Source: Candidatus Coatesiibacteriota bacterium
GTDB lineage: Bacteria > RBG-13-66-14 > B26-G2 > JAUVZD01
Direction: 5' to 3'
DNA length: 64,000 nucleotides
Assembly: GCA_030602715.1 (NCBI GenBank)
Contig: JAUVZD010000010.1
Span: 62,001-126,000 of the forward strand
This document shows positions 50,732 through 59,606 of the stretch, piece after piece. Position 1 is the stretch's first letter; every line of letters starts with the position of its first letter. The notes beneath the pieces were generated by a model, which searched no databases, had not been told where the DNA came from, and worked only from the letters and a program-made list of their open reading frames with translations. The position numbers and the translations under genes were made by a program.

Positions 50732-51829
50732 CTAATTACCGCTGGGATAGGGGATTACCTCCCCTCGCCAGGTGCGCAGATAGACGGTGTCCTCATCCTC
50801 TCCGCAGAAGTTTCTTGGTTGGAGCGGAATCTTCCCCTTACCCCCGGGTATGTTGACCACGAAGCGGGGGATGCATAGTCCGCTGATTCGCCCCTGAAGT
50901 TGCTTAATTATCTCTATCCCCAGCTTGACCGGGGTGCGGAAGTGATTTATTCCCCGCACCGGGTTGCACTGGAAGAGGTAGTAGGGGCGCACTCGTATCT
51001 GCACCAGTTTCTTGAACAGCTCCTCCAAGACCTTCACCGAGTCGTTGACCCCTTTGAGCAGTACCGTTTGATTGCCCAGGGGGATACCGGCATCAGCGAG
51101 CATTGCGCAGGCTTGTGCCGCCTCCTCGGTTATCTCCGCCGGATGGTTGAAGTGGGTGTTTATCCACAGTGGATGGTGGCGGGAGAGCATCTTGGTCAGC
51201 CGGTGGGTGATGCGCTGAGGCAGGACCACCGGGGTGCGGGTGCCGATGCGCTTGATCTCCACCTGGGGGATGTCCTCAATCTCCGAGAGGATCCAGTCCA
51301 GGCGGTCGTTGGTCATCATCAGGGGGTCTCCGCCGGTTACCAGCACATCACGAATGTCCTTGTTGGAACGGACATAAGCCAGAGCATTGAGAATCCCCTC
51401 GTCGCTGGCATGGTAGTCCCTGGTAGCGATGCGCCGTTTTCGCTGGCAGAAACGGCAGAATGAGGCGCATTCGTTGGTCACCAGAAGACAGATCCTGTCC
51501 GGGTATCGCTGGAGGACCCCTTTTACCGGGGTGGTGGAGTCCTCAGACATGGGGTCGTCTTCGCCCCGGGTATCGCTCAGTTCCAGGATGCTTGCCACCG
51601 CCTGCAAACGGATGGGGTCATTGAGGTCCTCTGGGTCCATCAAACTGGCATAATAGGGAGTGATACGCATACGCAGTTTTTTAAGGACCCTCGGAAGGTT
51701 TAGGCGTTCTTCATCGGTCAGGTCGGTGGAATGCTCAAGCTGTCCTACGGTGGTGATGGAGTTGGACAACTGCCAACGCCAGTCGCTCCATTCCTCAGCT
51801 TTGCGGAGTTTTTCCGGAAAGGTGTGCAT
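50732..51829 (-). CDS. KamA-family radical SAM protein (lysine 2,3-aminomutase-like)
   Basis: About 365 residues from the ATG at 51829, which has AGGGAGGT just before it. The radical SAM cluster motif is CASFCRFC (about 125-132), followed by QRKRRIATRD and VRSNKDIRDVLVTGGDPLM, both typical of lysine 2,3-aminomutase/EpmB relatives. Also present are GTRTPVVLPQRIT, LWINTHFNHPAEIT, NQTVLLKGVNDS and RPYYLFQCNPV. The first 100 residues lack the long Zn/PLP-binding extension of clostridial KamA, so this could be another aminomutase of the family. It has its own promoter with a leader of about 150 bases. Confidence 0.9.
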   Translation of the reverse strand: MHTFPEKLRKAEEWSDWRWQLSNSITTVGQLEHSTDLTDEERLNLPRVLKKLRMRITPYYASLMDPEDLNDPIRLQAVASILELSDTRGEDDPMSEDSTTPVKGVLQRYPDRICLLVTNECASFCRFCQRKRRIATRDYHASDEGILNALAYVRSNKDIRDVLVTGGDPLMMTNDRLDWILSEIEDIPQVEIKRIGTRTPVVLPQRITHRLTKMLSRHHPLWINTHFNHPAEITEEAAQACAMLADAGIPLGNQTVLLKGVNDSVKVLEELFKKLVQIRVRPYYLFQCNPVRGINHFRTPVKLGIEIIKQLQGRISGLCIPRFVVNIPGGKGKIPLQPRNFCGEDEDTVYLRTWRGEVIPYPSGN

Positions 51830-51984
51830 CGTTGACCTCCCTTTCATTATAGTTGTTTATAAGCAGTACGTGGTGAGTAAAGGGCAGATAATATGCTCTA
51901 TTTATTTTGCGGTCCTGCGAAGATTGGAGAGGGGGGTGATTTTTAGGGGGGAAATGGTGGAAATTTCTGGAATTACCCCCTTCT

Positions 51985-52013
51985 AATATAATATTATGTG
52001 GGTCCTTTGTCAA
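51985..52013 (-). promoter_or_regulatory. Promoter of the kamA-like gene
   Basis: Minus-strand TTGACA (52013-52008), a 17-nt spacer and TATATT (51990-51985). The leader to the ATG at 51829 is about 150 bases and shows no recognised riboswitch; a second TATAAT occurs about 15 bases before the ATG without a good -35. Confidence 0.65.
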
Positions 52014-52093
52014 GAAAAAACGGACGAATTTTTGAAAAAAAATCGTAATTTTATTACATATTACGCCTTCATTTCTATAGTAACCTCGCATAC

Positions 52094-52123
52094 AAAAAAA
52101 TCCGCTGAACAAAGGTTCAGCGG
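52094..52123 (-). terminator. Terminator of tRNA-Leu
   Basis: On the minus strand CCGCTGAAC, a 4-nt loop and GTTCAGCGG form a 9-bp stem followed by seven T residues, 12 bases past the tRNA 3' end. Confidence 0.88.
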
Positions 52124-52134
52124 TTCAAAGGTTC

Positions 52135-52219
52135 TGCCGGGAGCGGGACTTGAACCCGCACAGGATTATCTCCCACATGGCCCTCAACCATGCGCGTCTG
52201 CCACTTTCGCCATCCCGGC
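52135..52219 (-). tRNA. tRNA-Leu (anticodon GAG)
   Basis: The minus-strand 85-nt sequence folds as a class II tRNA: acceptor stem GCCGGGA/TCCCGGC, discriminator A, anticodon stem CATGG/CCATG around TTGAGGG (anticodon GAG, reading CUC and CUU), a variable arm (GTGGGAGATAATCCTGT), and T arm GCGGG-TTCAAGT-CCCGC. The long variable arm and discriminator A73 suit leucine. CCA is not encoded. It stands alone, followed by its own terminator, and lies just past the 3' end of the membrane gene at 52273. Confidence 0.95.
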
Positions 52220-52272
52220 TACAGCAACGGCAGGTCAATCTAGCACAGCATTTTTCCACTGTCAAGCAATTT

Positions 52273-54123
52273 TTATCGCACCGTGTTCTCTGTAAGCTCT
52301 GTATTATAAAGGGAGTATCTCCCCTCGCAGGCAAGCTCGCCTGCCTGCCCCAGCGCCCCAGCCAGAGTTACCACAAAGGTTATATTCAGCTCACGAGCCC
52401 TGGCAAGTACCTCCTGTGGGGAAAGTGAACCGTAACCTGCACCCTGTTCATCTTCAGTGGTCTGCCAGCCGGCGGTTGCCTGCAGATAGACCATCCGTTC
52501 CCACCACTCAAAGGCGAAGGGGGGGTCAAAGTTTCCCAGGGTGCCGTCCTTCCAGTCGCCGTAGATTGCCCGCCCGCTCCCTATGCGGAATCCACAGGAG
52601 CTCGGTGGGACCATTATGACCTCTTGTTTGGGCACCAACCGGGAGGCTTTCTCCTGGATGGCGGACCAGTCCTCGTCCGGACCCTCAGCGAAGCCGGAGA
52701 ACCCCCAAAAACCTCCCACCAGCACCGCAATTACCAATGCGGTGAAGGGTGCCCAGCGCTTTGCCCTCAAAAGGCGCAGAGGGAGTCTTTTCGCCGCCAG
52801 AACCGTTGCCAGAGGCAAAAGTAATAGTATCGCCAGCGTTGAGGGGGGAATCTTGACCTCATATTGGAATCCAAACAGAGTTAATTGCCCCATAAAAGTG
52901 ACCAACAAGGCGATGACGCAGGAGAGGAGGGCGAATATTGCCAAAGCTTTTATGCAACTTTGGGCTCCTGCCCGCCGAAGAATAATATCAATGCACAACA
53001 GACCTGCGCCGAGCACCACCAGGGACATCTCCGCCGAGAGCAGCAGAGCGAGTATGCAGACATCAGCCAGCTGATGGAGGGTGTTCTTCCCTTCACAGAT
53101 GGTGAGTGCGAGGGGTTTTATTATTAGCGGAAGGGCGGCGAGGTAGAGAAAGAGGCTTACGCGCAGGGGTTGAAGCTCCAGAATGGGGCGCCAGGGGGCT
53201 ATCTCGGTGAAAAGTATGGAGATGATGAACAGCCCGACGGTGCTTATCCCCAAACTTAAAAGCAGACGATTTTTGGGACTTTCGGTAATCTTCCCGTTGA
53301 GGATGAAGAAGGATAGCCCGAAGGCGGAAAAGAAGGCGAGGAAGGGGAGCCACCTGCCCGGGGATATGGAGAAGGGGAAGATGTGAAACGGTGAGCGGGC
53401 TCGCAGTATCTCCACCCACAACTGGAGGTCAAATCCCTGGGTGGGGAGGCTTATTTTGTGGATGAACACCGGAAGGGCTACTACCCCAAAGGCGGAGAGG
53501 GCTCCGACGCTTTTTAACCATCCGAATCGCTTGAGATTGAGGAGAAGGAATACCACCAGAGGCACAGCCAGGATGAAGGCGTGCATGGCGTGCAGGTTGG
53601 CGCAGGCGCCCAATATTCCCCCAGCCCATATCGGCTTTTCCTTGATGAGCAGGAGCATACAGAGCACCAAGAGGGGAAGAGCGAAGAGGGCATGGGTGAA
53701 GTAGGTGGGGATGGCATATATTGCCATGGTGGGCATTAAACCTACAGCTAACCCCAGGGCGGAGAGCAGGGTTACATCCCACCTGTCGCTCAACTGACGG
53801 CAGAGGAAAATATACATTGAATAAAATAAAAACAGAGAGAGAATGGTGCCCCAGAGATTGAGGTTGAATATCCCCTCCAGATCCAGCCCCAGCAGGGCTA
53901 TCCCCTTGAAGAAGTAGGTGGAATATTGCGGCAGGGCGGAGAGCAGGTAGTCGTTCTGATAGAGGCTCCCGTCCTGGTAGTGGAGGATTATCGGTATCTG
54001 CACCGCCTGGTCCAGCCCCCGCCAGACTATCGGTGAGCGCAGGAGGGTGACGAGCACCATAATGGCGGACAGGATTAGCAGGATGGTCAGTCCTCGGATT
54101 CGGTTCTGGGGCGCTTCACGCAT
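52273..54123 (-). CDS. Polytopic membrane protein of a surface-polysaccharide locus
   Basis: A 616-residue protein with about 12-14 hydrophobic segments across residues 10-480 and a soluble C-terminal region of about 130 residues (starting near FAEGPDEDWSAIQEKA). The early loop with LDQAVQIPIILHYQDGSLYQNDY is periplasmic-looking. The layout is GT-C-like, but I find no DxD/E glycosyltransferase motif I would trust, so it could be a transferase or a ligase/polymerase of glycan. Last gene of the locus read leftward; gap of 21 bp to the flippase. No family recognised with certainty. Confidence 0.7.
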   Translation of the reverse strand: MREAPQNRIRGLTILLILSAIMVLVTLLRSPIVWRGLDQAVQIPIILHYQDGSLYQNDYLLSALPQYSTYFFKGIALLGLDLEGIFNLNLWGTILSLFLFYSMYIFLCRQLSDRWDVTLLSALGLAVGLMPTMAIYAIPTYFTHALFALPLLVLCMLLLIKEKPIWAGGILGACANLHAMHAFILAVPLVVFLLLNLKRFGWLKSVGALSAFGVVALPVFIHKISLPTQGFDLQLWVEILRARSPFHIFPFSISPGRWLPFLAFFSAFGLSFFILNGKITESPKNRLLLSLGISTVGLFIISILFTEIAPWRPILELQPLRVSLFLYLAALPLIIKPLALTICEGKNTLHQLADVCILALLLSAEMSLVVLGAGLLCIDIILRRAGAQSCIKALAIFALLSCVIALLVTFMGQLTLFGFQYEVKIPPSTLAILLLLPLATVLAAKRLPLRLLRAKRWAPFTALVIAVLVGGFWGFSGFAEGPDEDWSAIQEKASRLVPKQEVIMVPPSSCGFRIGSGRAIYGDWKDGTLGNFDPPFAFEWWERMVYLQATAGWQTTEDEQGAGYGSLSPQEVLARARELNITFVVTLAGALGQAGELACEGRYSLYNTELTENTVR

Positions 54124-54144
54124 AGGCTTTCCTTCGTTTCCCTC

Positions 54145-55464
54145 TTACTTTGCCCGCTTACTCTGTCTGGTGATGAATGCCCATCCGGCGTGCACTACAT
54201 CGCTGAAATCGCTCATTTTGAGCACCATGTCCTTGAAGAAGCTGACCTTAGCCACCCGGCGAAAAGCCCATTGGGTATAGATGATGCTCACCAGAGCGGA
54301 GACGGCGGTGGCAGTCGCCGCCCCTTCTATGCCCCAGCGGGGGGTGAGATAGATGGATAGGGGGATGTTGATCGCTACTATCAGCGCGCTCCCCCAGGCA
54401 TCGTATATCGGCTTACCCCGTCCGGCAAGATCGGTGAAGAGTATCTCGTTGTTGCCGAAGAGGGCAATTAGCGTCAGGCTGAGAATAATTATCACCCCAC
54501 CAGCCGGCAGAAATTCCTCGCCGAACAAGAGCCACAGGGTGGGATAGGAGAGGGTGGCGCCACAGAGCCCCAGTATGAGCATAATCACTCCCGTCTGGCG
54601 GAAGATGATGGGGGTGGTGCGGCTGGCTTCCTCCGGGGTTTGAGCGGAGACCTTGGGGAAGAGGATGGTCTGCACCGATTGGGGAATGATACGCATATTG
54701 CGCACCAGACCGGAGGCGACGGTGTAGAGACCGACCTGGACAGCGTCCATAAAGTGGCTGACGATGAGCAAATCAACCCTAAAGTTTAGGAAGTTGAGCA
54801 CATTGCCGATGTAGTTGAGCAGGGCGTAACGTATCTGCCTGCCCAGCACCCGGGGATGGAAGCCGAAGGTGAACGGATTGTGGCAAAGGAAGGAGGCGAG
54901 CGCTACCAGCATAGCCGCCGCAGCGGAAATTACACTCGCCAGCACCGCCCCGGTTACCCCCAGCCCGAGGATGATCAGGAACAGCGTAACCAGGATGAGG
55001 GCGGTGCCGGTCTGGGTCAGGTTGACCAGATTGAAAGCCCGCACCCGCCCCTGGGCGATGTTTATGGAGTTGAAGTTGAGTATGAGCAGGTTGAGCGGGA
55101 GAATGGGCGTAGCCAGCCACAAAACCCCCCAGGGAACCTCGGCGAAGAACCACTCCTTGAGCTGACCGAGGAAAAGCACCAGAACGCCAAAGACCACCGC
55201 TGATATGAGCAGGTAGGCGGTCAGGGTGTTGGCGGTCAACTGGGGGGTGAGAGCGGGTTCCTTTGCCGACAGATGGGTGTTAGCCATATCCAGTCCCAGA
55301 TTGGAGAATTCCTGCAAAATCGCCGGCAGGACCAGGGCTAGGGCTACCATCCCTCTACCTGCGGGACCAAGAATGCGGGCGATGATGATGCCAGTAGCCA
55401 GCATCAGCACCCGGGAGATGAACCGTGTAGCAAGGGTGATGGTGACATCCCGCTGGAAGGTCAA
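54145..55464 (-). CDS. Oligosaccharide flippase (Wzx/RfbX-like)
   Basis: A 439-residue polytopic protein with about 12-14 helices and the flippase opening ATRFISRVLMLATGIIIARILGPAGRGMVALALVL. Typical internal patterns are VGLYTVASGLVRN and ILFTDLAGRGKPIYDAWGSAL. It is expected to move undecaprenyl-linked oligosaccharide across the inner membrane. The start overlaps the aminotransferase stop by 4 bases. Differs in sequence from the flippase at 9505, so the two serve different glycans or lineages. Confidence 0.87.
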   Translation of the reverse strand: MTFQRDVTITLATRFISRVLMLATGIIIARILGPAGRGMVALALVLPAILQEFSNLGLDMANTHLSAKEPALTPQLTANTLTAYLLISAVVFGVLVLFLGQLKEWFFAEVPWGVLWLATPILPLNLLILNFNSINIAQGRVRAFNLVNLTQTGTALILVTLFLIILGLGVTGAVLASVISAAAAMLVALASFLCHNPFTFGFHPRVLGRQIRYALLNYIGNVLNFLNFRVDLLIVSHFMDAVQVGLYTVASGLVRNMRIIPQSVQTILFPKVSAQTPEEASRTTPIIFRQTGVIMLILGLCGATLSYPTLWLLFGEEFLPAGGVIIILSLTLIALFGNNEILFTDLAGRGKPIYDAWGSALIVAINIPLSIYLTPRWGIEGAATATAVSALVSIIYTQWAFRRVAKVSFFKDMVLKMSDFSDVVHAGWAFITRQSKRAK

Positions 55465-56861
55465 CGTCCACCCCCCAGATGTCTGAAAATTACTTCGGTC
55501 ATCTCACCCAACTGCTCAGGGCTCATCCCCGGCCAGAGGGGCAGGTTGACCATTCCTTCGGATATTTTCTCGCAGACCGGGAGTTTTCCGGCCACACGCA
55601 GAAATTTACGGTAGGTGGGAATCCGATGCAGGGGTTGGGGATAGTTGAACGCTCCCGCCTCAAAGCCGGTGCGGGACAGCCGTTGCGAGAGCGAAACGGC
55701 TTGGGCTCTATCTGCCATTACCAGAGGGTAACGGAGAAGTGGGGCTCCTTCCTCGGGAAGGGGTGGGAGCCACACTTTTGATGGGTCAACTGGGGATAGT
55801 TCACCGAGGGCGTTATGGATAATCGAGCCGTTTCTTCGGCGGAATGAGTTGAACTCAGGGAGTTTTTCCAGGGCGGGAAGACCAAACTCAGCCTTTGCCT
55901 GACCCATCCTTCTGGGCAAGTGCACCGCAGACGGCTGGGAGGGATAGCTGGGGATGAGAAAACGCAAACCCCGCCGGAAGAGGGTGCCGATACCTGATTC
56001 CGGTGTGGATAGCAGCCGAATTACGGACCGGCAGGTCTCGTCCATATCCTTGCCTGCGGAAAGCCCCATACAAATCTCCCCCGCTTCCTCCAGGGAGACC
56101 TTTCCTTCGGCGAGTAGCTCCCGACCGAGGTCAAAGTGGAGGTAGCCTTTATAATACCTGGGGTGCAGAAGGAGCATCTGCAGTGCCATCCCCGCCAGGT
56201 CAACTGCTTCCTCCTGCGGTGTGTGAACTGCAAGTCGGTCTCCAGCCTCCTCCAGCTTGGCGGAGAGGTGCGGCTCAAACGACGCCAGAAATCCCCCCCC
56301 GCCCAGCGGGAGGTGTTTGTCCAGGTTAAAACTACCCATCACCAGTAGAGGGACGCTTCGGGCAAGGGTTGCAACCTCCCCCCCCCACCTGTCAAGGTCA
56401 ATTCCCTGGGCGGAATCCAGCAGGACAGCCAGCTTATTGGCTTGGCAGAACTCTGCCAGGGGCTCAAGATTGAGGGGAAGACCGAAGTAAGCCGTCGGCA
56501 GTATCAGCTTACAGCGGGGGGAGAGGGCTCGGTCGGCGGATTCCATGTCCAGCTGGTATGAGGGGAGGGTGAGGTCAATTGGGACGGGGGTAATTCCCTC
56601 GCTTATCAGAGCATCAGCTACCACCGGACAGGTGAATGAGGGCAGGAGCGCTTCATCCCCTTCGGCAAGCCCCAGTAAACCCACCGCCAGGCGCAGAGCT
56701 GTCCGCCCGCTGGTCAGAGCGAGGCACCTCTGGGCGCCGATGGCTTCCGCAAACTTCCTTTCAAAATTTATGGCCGGTTCATCGCCACCCTGCTTTTGGG
56801 CACCCTCCAATGAGGAGCAGAGGTCGGCGATATCTACGCTGGGGTAGAGGCGGGGAATCAC
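55461..56861 (-). CDS. DegT/DnrJ/EryC1-family aminotransferase
   Basis: A 466-residue PLP enzyme of the sugar aminotransferase group, which makes aminosugars on nucleotide sugars, or acts as a non-catalytic relative. The core reads CLALTSGRTALRLAVGLLGL, LPSFTCPVVADALISEG, KLILPTAYFGLP, LLDSAQGIDLDRWGG, and MGSFNLDKHLPLGGGGF with the Schiff-base lysine. It is longer than the usual 370-400 residues owing to a middle helical insert (about 215-300). It overlaps the deacetylase-like gene by 4 bases. Confidence 0.88.
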   Translation of the reverse strand: MIPRLYPSVDIADLCSSLEGAQKQGGDEPAINFERKFAEAIGAQRCLALTSGRTALRLAVGLLGLAEGDEALLPSFTCPVVADALISEGITPVPIDLTLPSYQLDMESADRALSPRCKLILPTAYFGLPLNLEPLAEFCQANKLAVLLDSAQGIDLDRWGGEVATLARSVPLLVMGSFNLDKHLPLGGGGFLASFEPHLSAKLEEAGDRLAVHTPQEEAVDLAGMALQMLLLHPRYYKGYLHFDLGRELLAEGKVSLEEAGEICMGLSAGKDMDETCRSVIRLLSTPESGIGTLFRRGLRFLIPSYPSQPSAVHLPRRMGQAKAEFGLPALEKLPEFNSFRRRNGSIIHNALGELSPVDPSKVWLPPLPEEGAPLLRYPLVMADRAQAVSLSQRLSRTGFEAGAFNYPQPLHRIPTYRKFLRVAGKLPVCEKISEGMVNLPLWPGMSPEQLGEMTEVIFRHLGGGR

Positions 56862-58549
56862 CGTTTTGCCTCCAACTTTAGAAGGCCGGTCTCGCCGGCG
56901 GTCAGGGGGGGCAGGGTGATGGGCTCACCCTCAGCTACCGGTTTGGAGACCGACCCACCGCTAAATTTCCCCTCCAGTCTCCCTCGCACCTTACCGAGTA
57001 TGGCGAGTGTTAGTCCCTCAATTTTATCTTTTGAGGAGATGTGAAATTCCCACCTCCTATCTTTACGGTCGGCTTCCGCTATAACCCCACCCCTCTTCCG
57101 CCACCAGAGGTCTATCTCCTTCAAAGTCGCCATCCAGGCGCCCGGTCTGCCGAGCATGTTGATGACATCATTGAAGGTATCCTGCATGTGGCGGAATTCC
57201 CCCGAGCTGAAGTAGTAATCGTGGAGGATATATACCGCCAGGCCGTTGTATCCAGCCACCCGTTGAATAAGTCGCTTGAGAAGGGCTTTAGCCTGATTAT
57301 GGTCCAGCTTCATCACCTGGAAGAGGATGGTGTCCATCGCCATCGGCGGCATCTCCAATATGTCAACATTCTCCTCTCCGGGCAGTGGTCGGAAGGGCAG
57401 GCAGTAGCCGGCACGAAAGCCGGCGATGGTGGAGAAGGCCAGGGTGGAATCGTAGCTTATGCCCGCCCCGGCAAGCCGGTTGAAGCCTTTCGGATACTGG
57501 AGGCGCAGATAGTGAGACCGACTGCCGACCACAGCCTCTCCTGCAACATTTTCCAGGTATTCCTTCTGGGCTTGCAGTTCCTTATCTGTGAACAGGGCTT
57601 TATAGCCGGCGTGAAGTGCTATCTCCCCCGGACCATTCTTGATGGCGGAGATACATCTGCGGGTGATGGGCTCGTCAAGGTGGTAGTCCGCGTCCAGCAG
57701 GTGGCGTCCTCCGGCGTGGGATGCGGAGATGAAAAAGGTCGCCCGGGCAGCGATGCGCTCCATCCGGGAGAGGATCGTGGGCAGGTTGAAGCGGGGGGCG
57801 TTTCCTGTGCCCAGGGAGGCGGCGGCGGACCTCAGGCTTGCAGGGAGGCGCTTGAACCTGCCTTTGAGTAGGTTGTAGAACGGCTCCGCCAGAGCGGGGA
57901 TGCGGGCCTGGGGGCGGGAGCCGTCCAGGTCAAAGGTTAACGCTCCCGCGAAGGGTGCGGAATTGGGCCAGGGCAGCAGGCGGGGTAGGAGGAGGTTGTG
58001 CTTTTTGCACAGGGCGGAGAGCAGGTCCAGGATGAATCGGGCGACTGCATTGACCGGGGTTTCCTCTGATAAGCCCAATATCACCGGCAGGTGGTATTGG
58101 TCGGCATAGCGCAGGTGATCGTCCTTGTGCCAGCTACGATGCCCGAGCAGGTATAGCATTGCTCCCGCTTGACCGAAGAGGTCTACGGGGATGAGGTAGT
58201 GGCTCCTGCCCACACGATAGACCGCCGGCATCTCGTTGGTCTCATTGGTCAGCTTGACGCCCTTGAGGACGCTTGTGTAGGGGACATCTTTGAGGTAGGG
58301 GGTGAATATGGGAAGGGAGCCTTCGTTCCAGGATAGATGCGCCGAGACCTCCTGCTGGGTTTGAATGGGTCCTTCCCCCCACAGGTCTATGCGCAGATGG
58401 ATCTTACTGCGGTCGCTAATAAGCAGGCTGAGTTCGCCGAATCTATTTGCGGTTCCCTCCTCCATCTTGGGGCTGAGACCCAATCCCTCCAGAAGCTCAA
58501 GGGCGGCGCTTCTGCGGTATCCCCGGGGACCCCGGAGAAGCAGGCGCAT
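56858..58549 (-). CDS. Polysaccharide deacetylase-like protein
   Basis: A 563-residue protein. The N-terminal 190 residues are an unplaced alpha/beta region (LSLLISDRSKIHLRIDLWG, VYRVGRSHYLIPVDLFG). The central part resembles NodB-type deacetylases: the metal motif reads GALTFDLDG (about 213), followed by FFISASHAGGRH, EIALHAGY, VVGSRSHYLRLQYPKG and ISYDSTLAF. The C-terminus has a beta-rich region (RRWEFHISSKDK). It has no signal peptide, so it may act in the cytoplasm on a glycan precursor. It shares its final bases with the GNAT-like gene start. Function in detail unknown. Confidence 0.75.
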   Translation of the reverse strand: MRLLLRGPRGYRRSAALELLEGLGLSPKMEEGTANRFGELSLLISDRSKIHLRIDLWGEGPIQTQQEVSAHLSWNEGSLPIFTPYLKDVPYTSVLKGVKLTNETNEMPAVYRVGRSHYLIPVDLFGQAGAMLYLLGHRSWHKDDHLRYADQYHLPVILGLSEETPVNAVARFILDLLSALCKKHNLLLPRLLPWPNSAPFAGALTFDLDGSRPQARIPALAEPFYNLLKGRFKRLPASLRSAAASLGTGNAPRFNLPTILSRMERIAARATFFISASHAGGRHLLDADYHLDEPITRRCISAIKNGPGEIALHAGYKALFTDKELQAQKEYLENVAGEAVVGSRSHYLRLQYPKGFNRLAGAGISYDSTLAFSTIAGFRAGYCLPFRPLPGEENVDILEMPPMAMDTILFQVMKLDHNQAKALLKRLIQRVAGYNGLAVYILHDYYFSSGEFRHMQDTFNDVINMLGRPGAWMATLKEIDLWWRKRGGVIAEADRKDRRWEFHISSKDKIEGLTLAILGKVRGRLEGKFSGGSVSKPVAEGEPITLPPLTAGETGLLKLEAKR

Positions 58550-59529
58550 CAGGAAAACCTCCGTAGTATCGGCGAGAGAGCCCGAGCCCAGGTTTTCCCC
58601 CAGCTGATGCAGAAGAAGGGGGAAAGCTTTCCTCCGAAGGAGGCTTTAAAGGCGGAAATGGTGGGAATATTTGCCCCACAGAAGTCATAGCCGGCTACGA
58701 GGGTGCGCATCTCGCTCAGGATGTGGGCGACAAGGAAGGGACCGGCGCCGAAATCCTCCTCCCCTTCTCGGCGGTCGGCGCTTGCCGCCAGCAGATCGTA
58801 ACCCCAGTTCTCATCCCGCAATACCAACCTGCAGGCAACCGGCTCTCCATCAGGGTTGCGGCAGAGCCACAGCTTTCCGTGTCCTGCCGCAACCAACAGT
58901 TCCATCACCGAGCGCAGAAAATTCTCTGAGAAGATGGAGGGGATTCCCTGGCGGCGATAGGTGTCTTGGTTTAATTTGATGAGCGCCTCCACATCCCCGC
59001 TCTCCTCCACTACAAGGCCGGCCTTTTCGGCGCGGCGGAGTTTGTTGCGCACCTGGGGAAGGAAGTCTGGTTCTCCCTCTTTCTCAAAGATGATTCTATT
59101 GGTGTGTCGGGGCAGGGCGGAGAAACCCTGGGCTAAGAAGGGGCGGATGTCTATCATCTCCGGAGGAAGGAATAGCCTTCCCAGTGGATAGCGTTTCAAT
59201 TTCGGAGCTATCAGATTGACCAACTGCTCCATCCTTGATGCCGATTTTGCCGGGTGGTGTGGAAAGGGGATGACCGGGCTAAGATAAGGGGTGGCGGGTG
59301 CCCGGTTGGGAGCCAGGAAGCCGAGTTTGCGGTCTAACCAGAGGGGGAGTAGCCCAGAGAGCTCTTCCTTGTTGAAGATGCCCAAAAGGTGTAGTTGTCC
59401 CTCATCAGAGAGTCGGCTGAGCAGGGTGAGCCATGCGGGGCGATGGAAGAGATTGGCGCCTGCCTGCCTGCAGATGTTTTCAAGGTCTGCCTTCTGTGCC
59501 TGCTCTATGGTTATGGGATGGAGTTCCAT
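58549..59529 (-). CDS. GNAT/FemAB-like acyltransferase
   Basis: A 326-residue protein with two GNAT-like halves, as in FemAB/BioF2-type transferases: NLFHRPAWLTLLSRLSDEGQ, GLLPLWLDRKLGFLAPNRAP in the first half and LIKLNQDTYRRQGIPSIF, GKLWLCRNPDGEPVACRLVLRDENWGYDLLAA in the second. Such enzymes add acyl or amino-acyl groups to sugars or peptidoglycan precursors. Position beside aminotransferase and deacetylase-like genes suggests it acylates the amino sugar they make; that is inference. Confidence 0.82.
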   Translation of the reverse strand: MELHPITIEQAQKADLENICRQAGANLFHRPAWLTLLSRLSDEGQLHLLGIFNKEELSGLLPLWLDRKLGFLAPNRAPATPYLSPVIPFPHHPAKSASRMEQLVNLIAPKLKRYPLGRLFLPPEMIDIRPFLAQGFSALPRHTNRIIFEKEGEPDFLPQVRNKLRRAEKAGLVVEESGDVEALIKLNQDTYRRQGIPSIFSENFLRSVMELLVAAGHGKLWLCRNPDGEPVACRLVLRDENWGYDLLAASADRREGEEDFGAGPFLVAHILSEMRTLVAGYDFCGANIPTISAFKASFGGKLSPFFCISWGKTWARALSPILRRFS

Positions 59530-59606
59530 GGGTGGGTTTTAAACTTGTATGGTTCGGAGGGCGACGGCTGGATTCTTATCCGGGTTCTTTGATGTTGGTA
59601 AGATGG

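Noticed and set aside
51830-51985. Riboswitch in the kamA-like leader
   Set aside because: The leader is about 150 bases but I see no lysine, SAM or cobalamin riboswitch core and no terminator/antiterminator pair.
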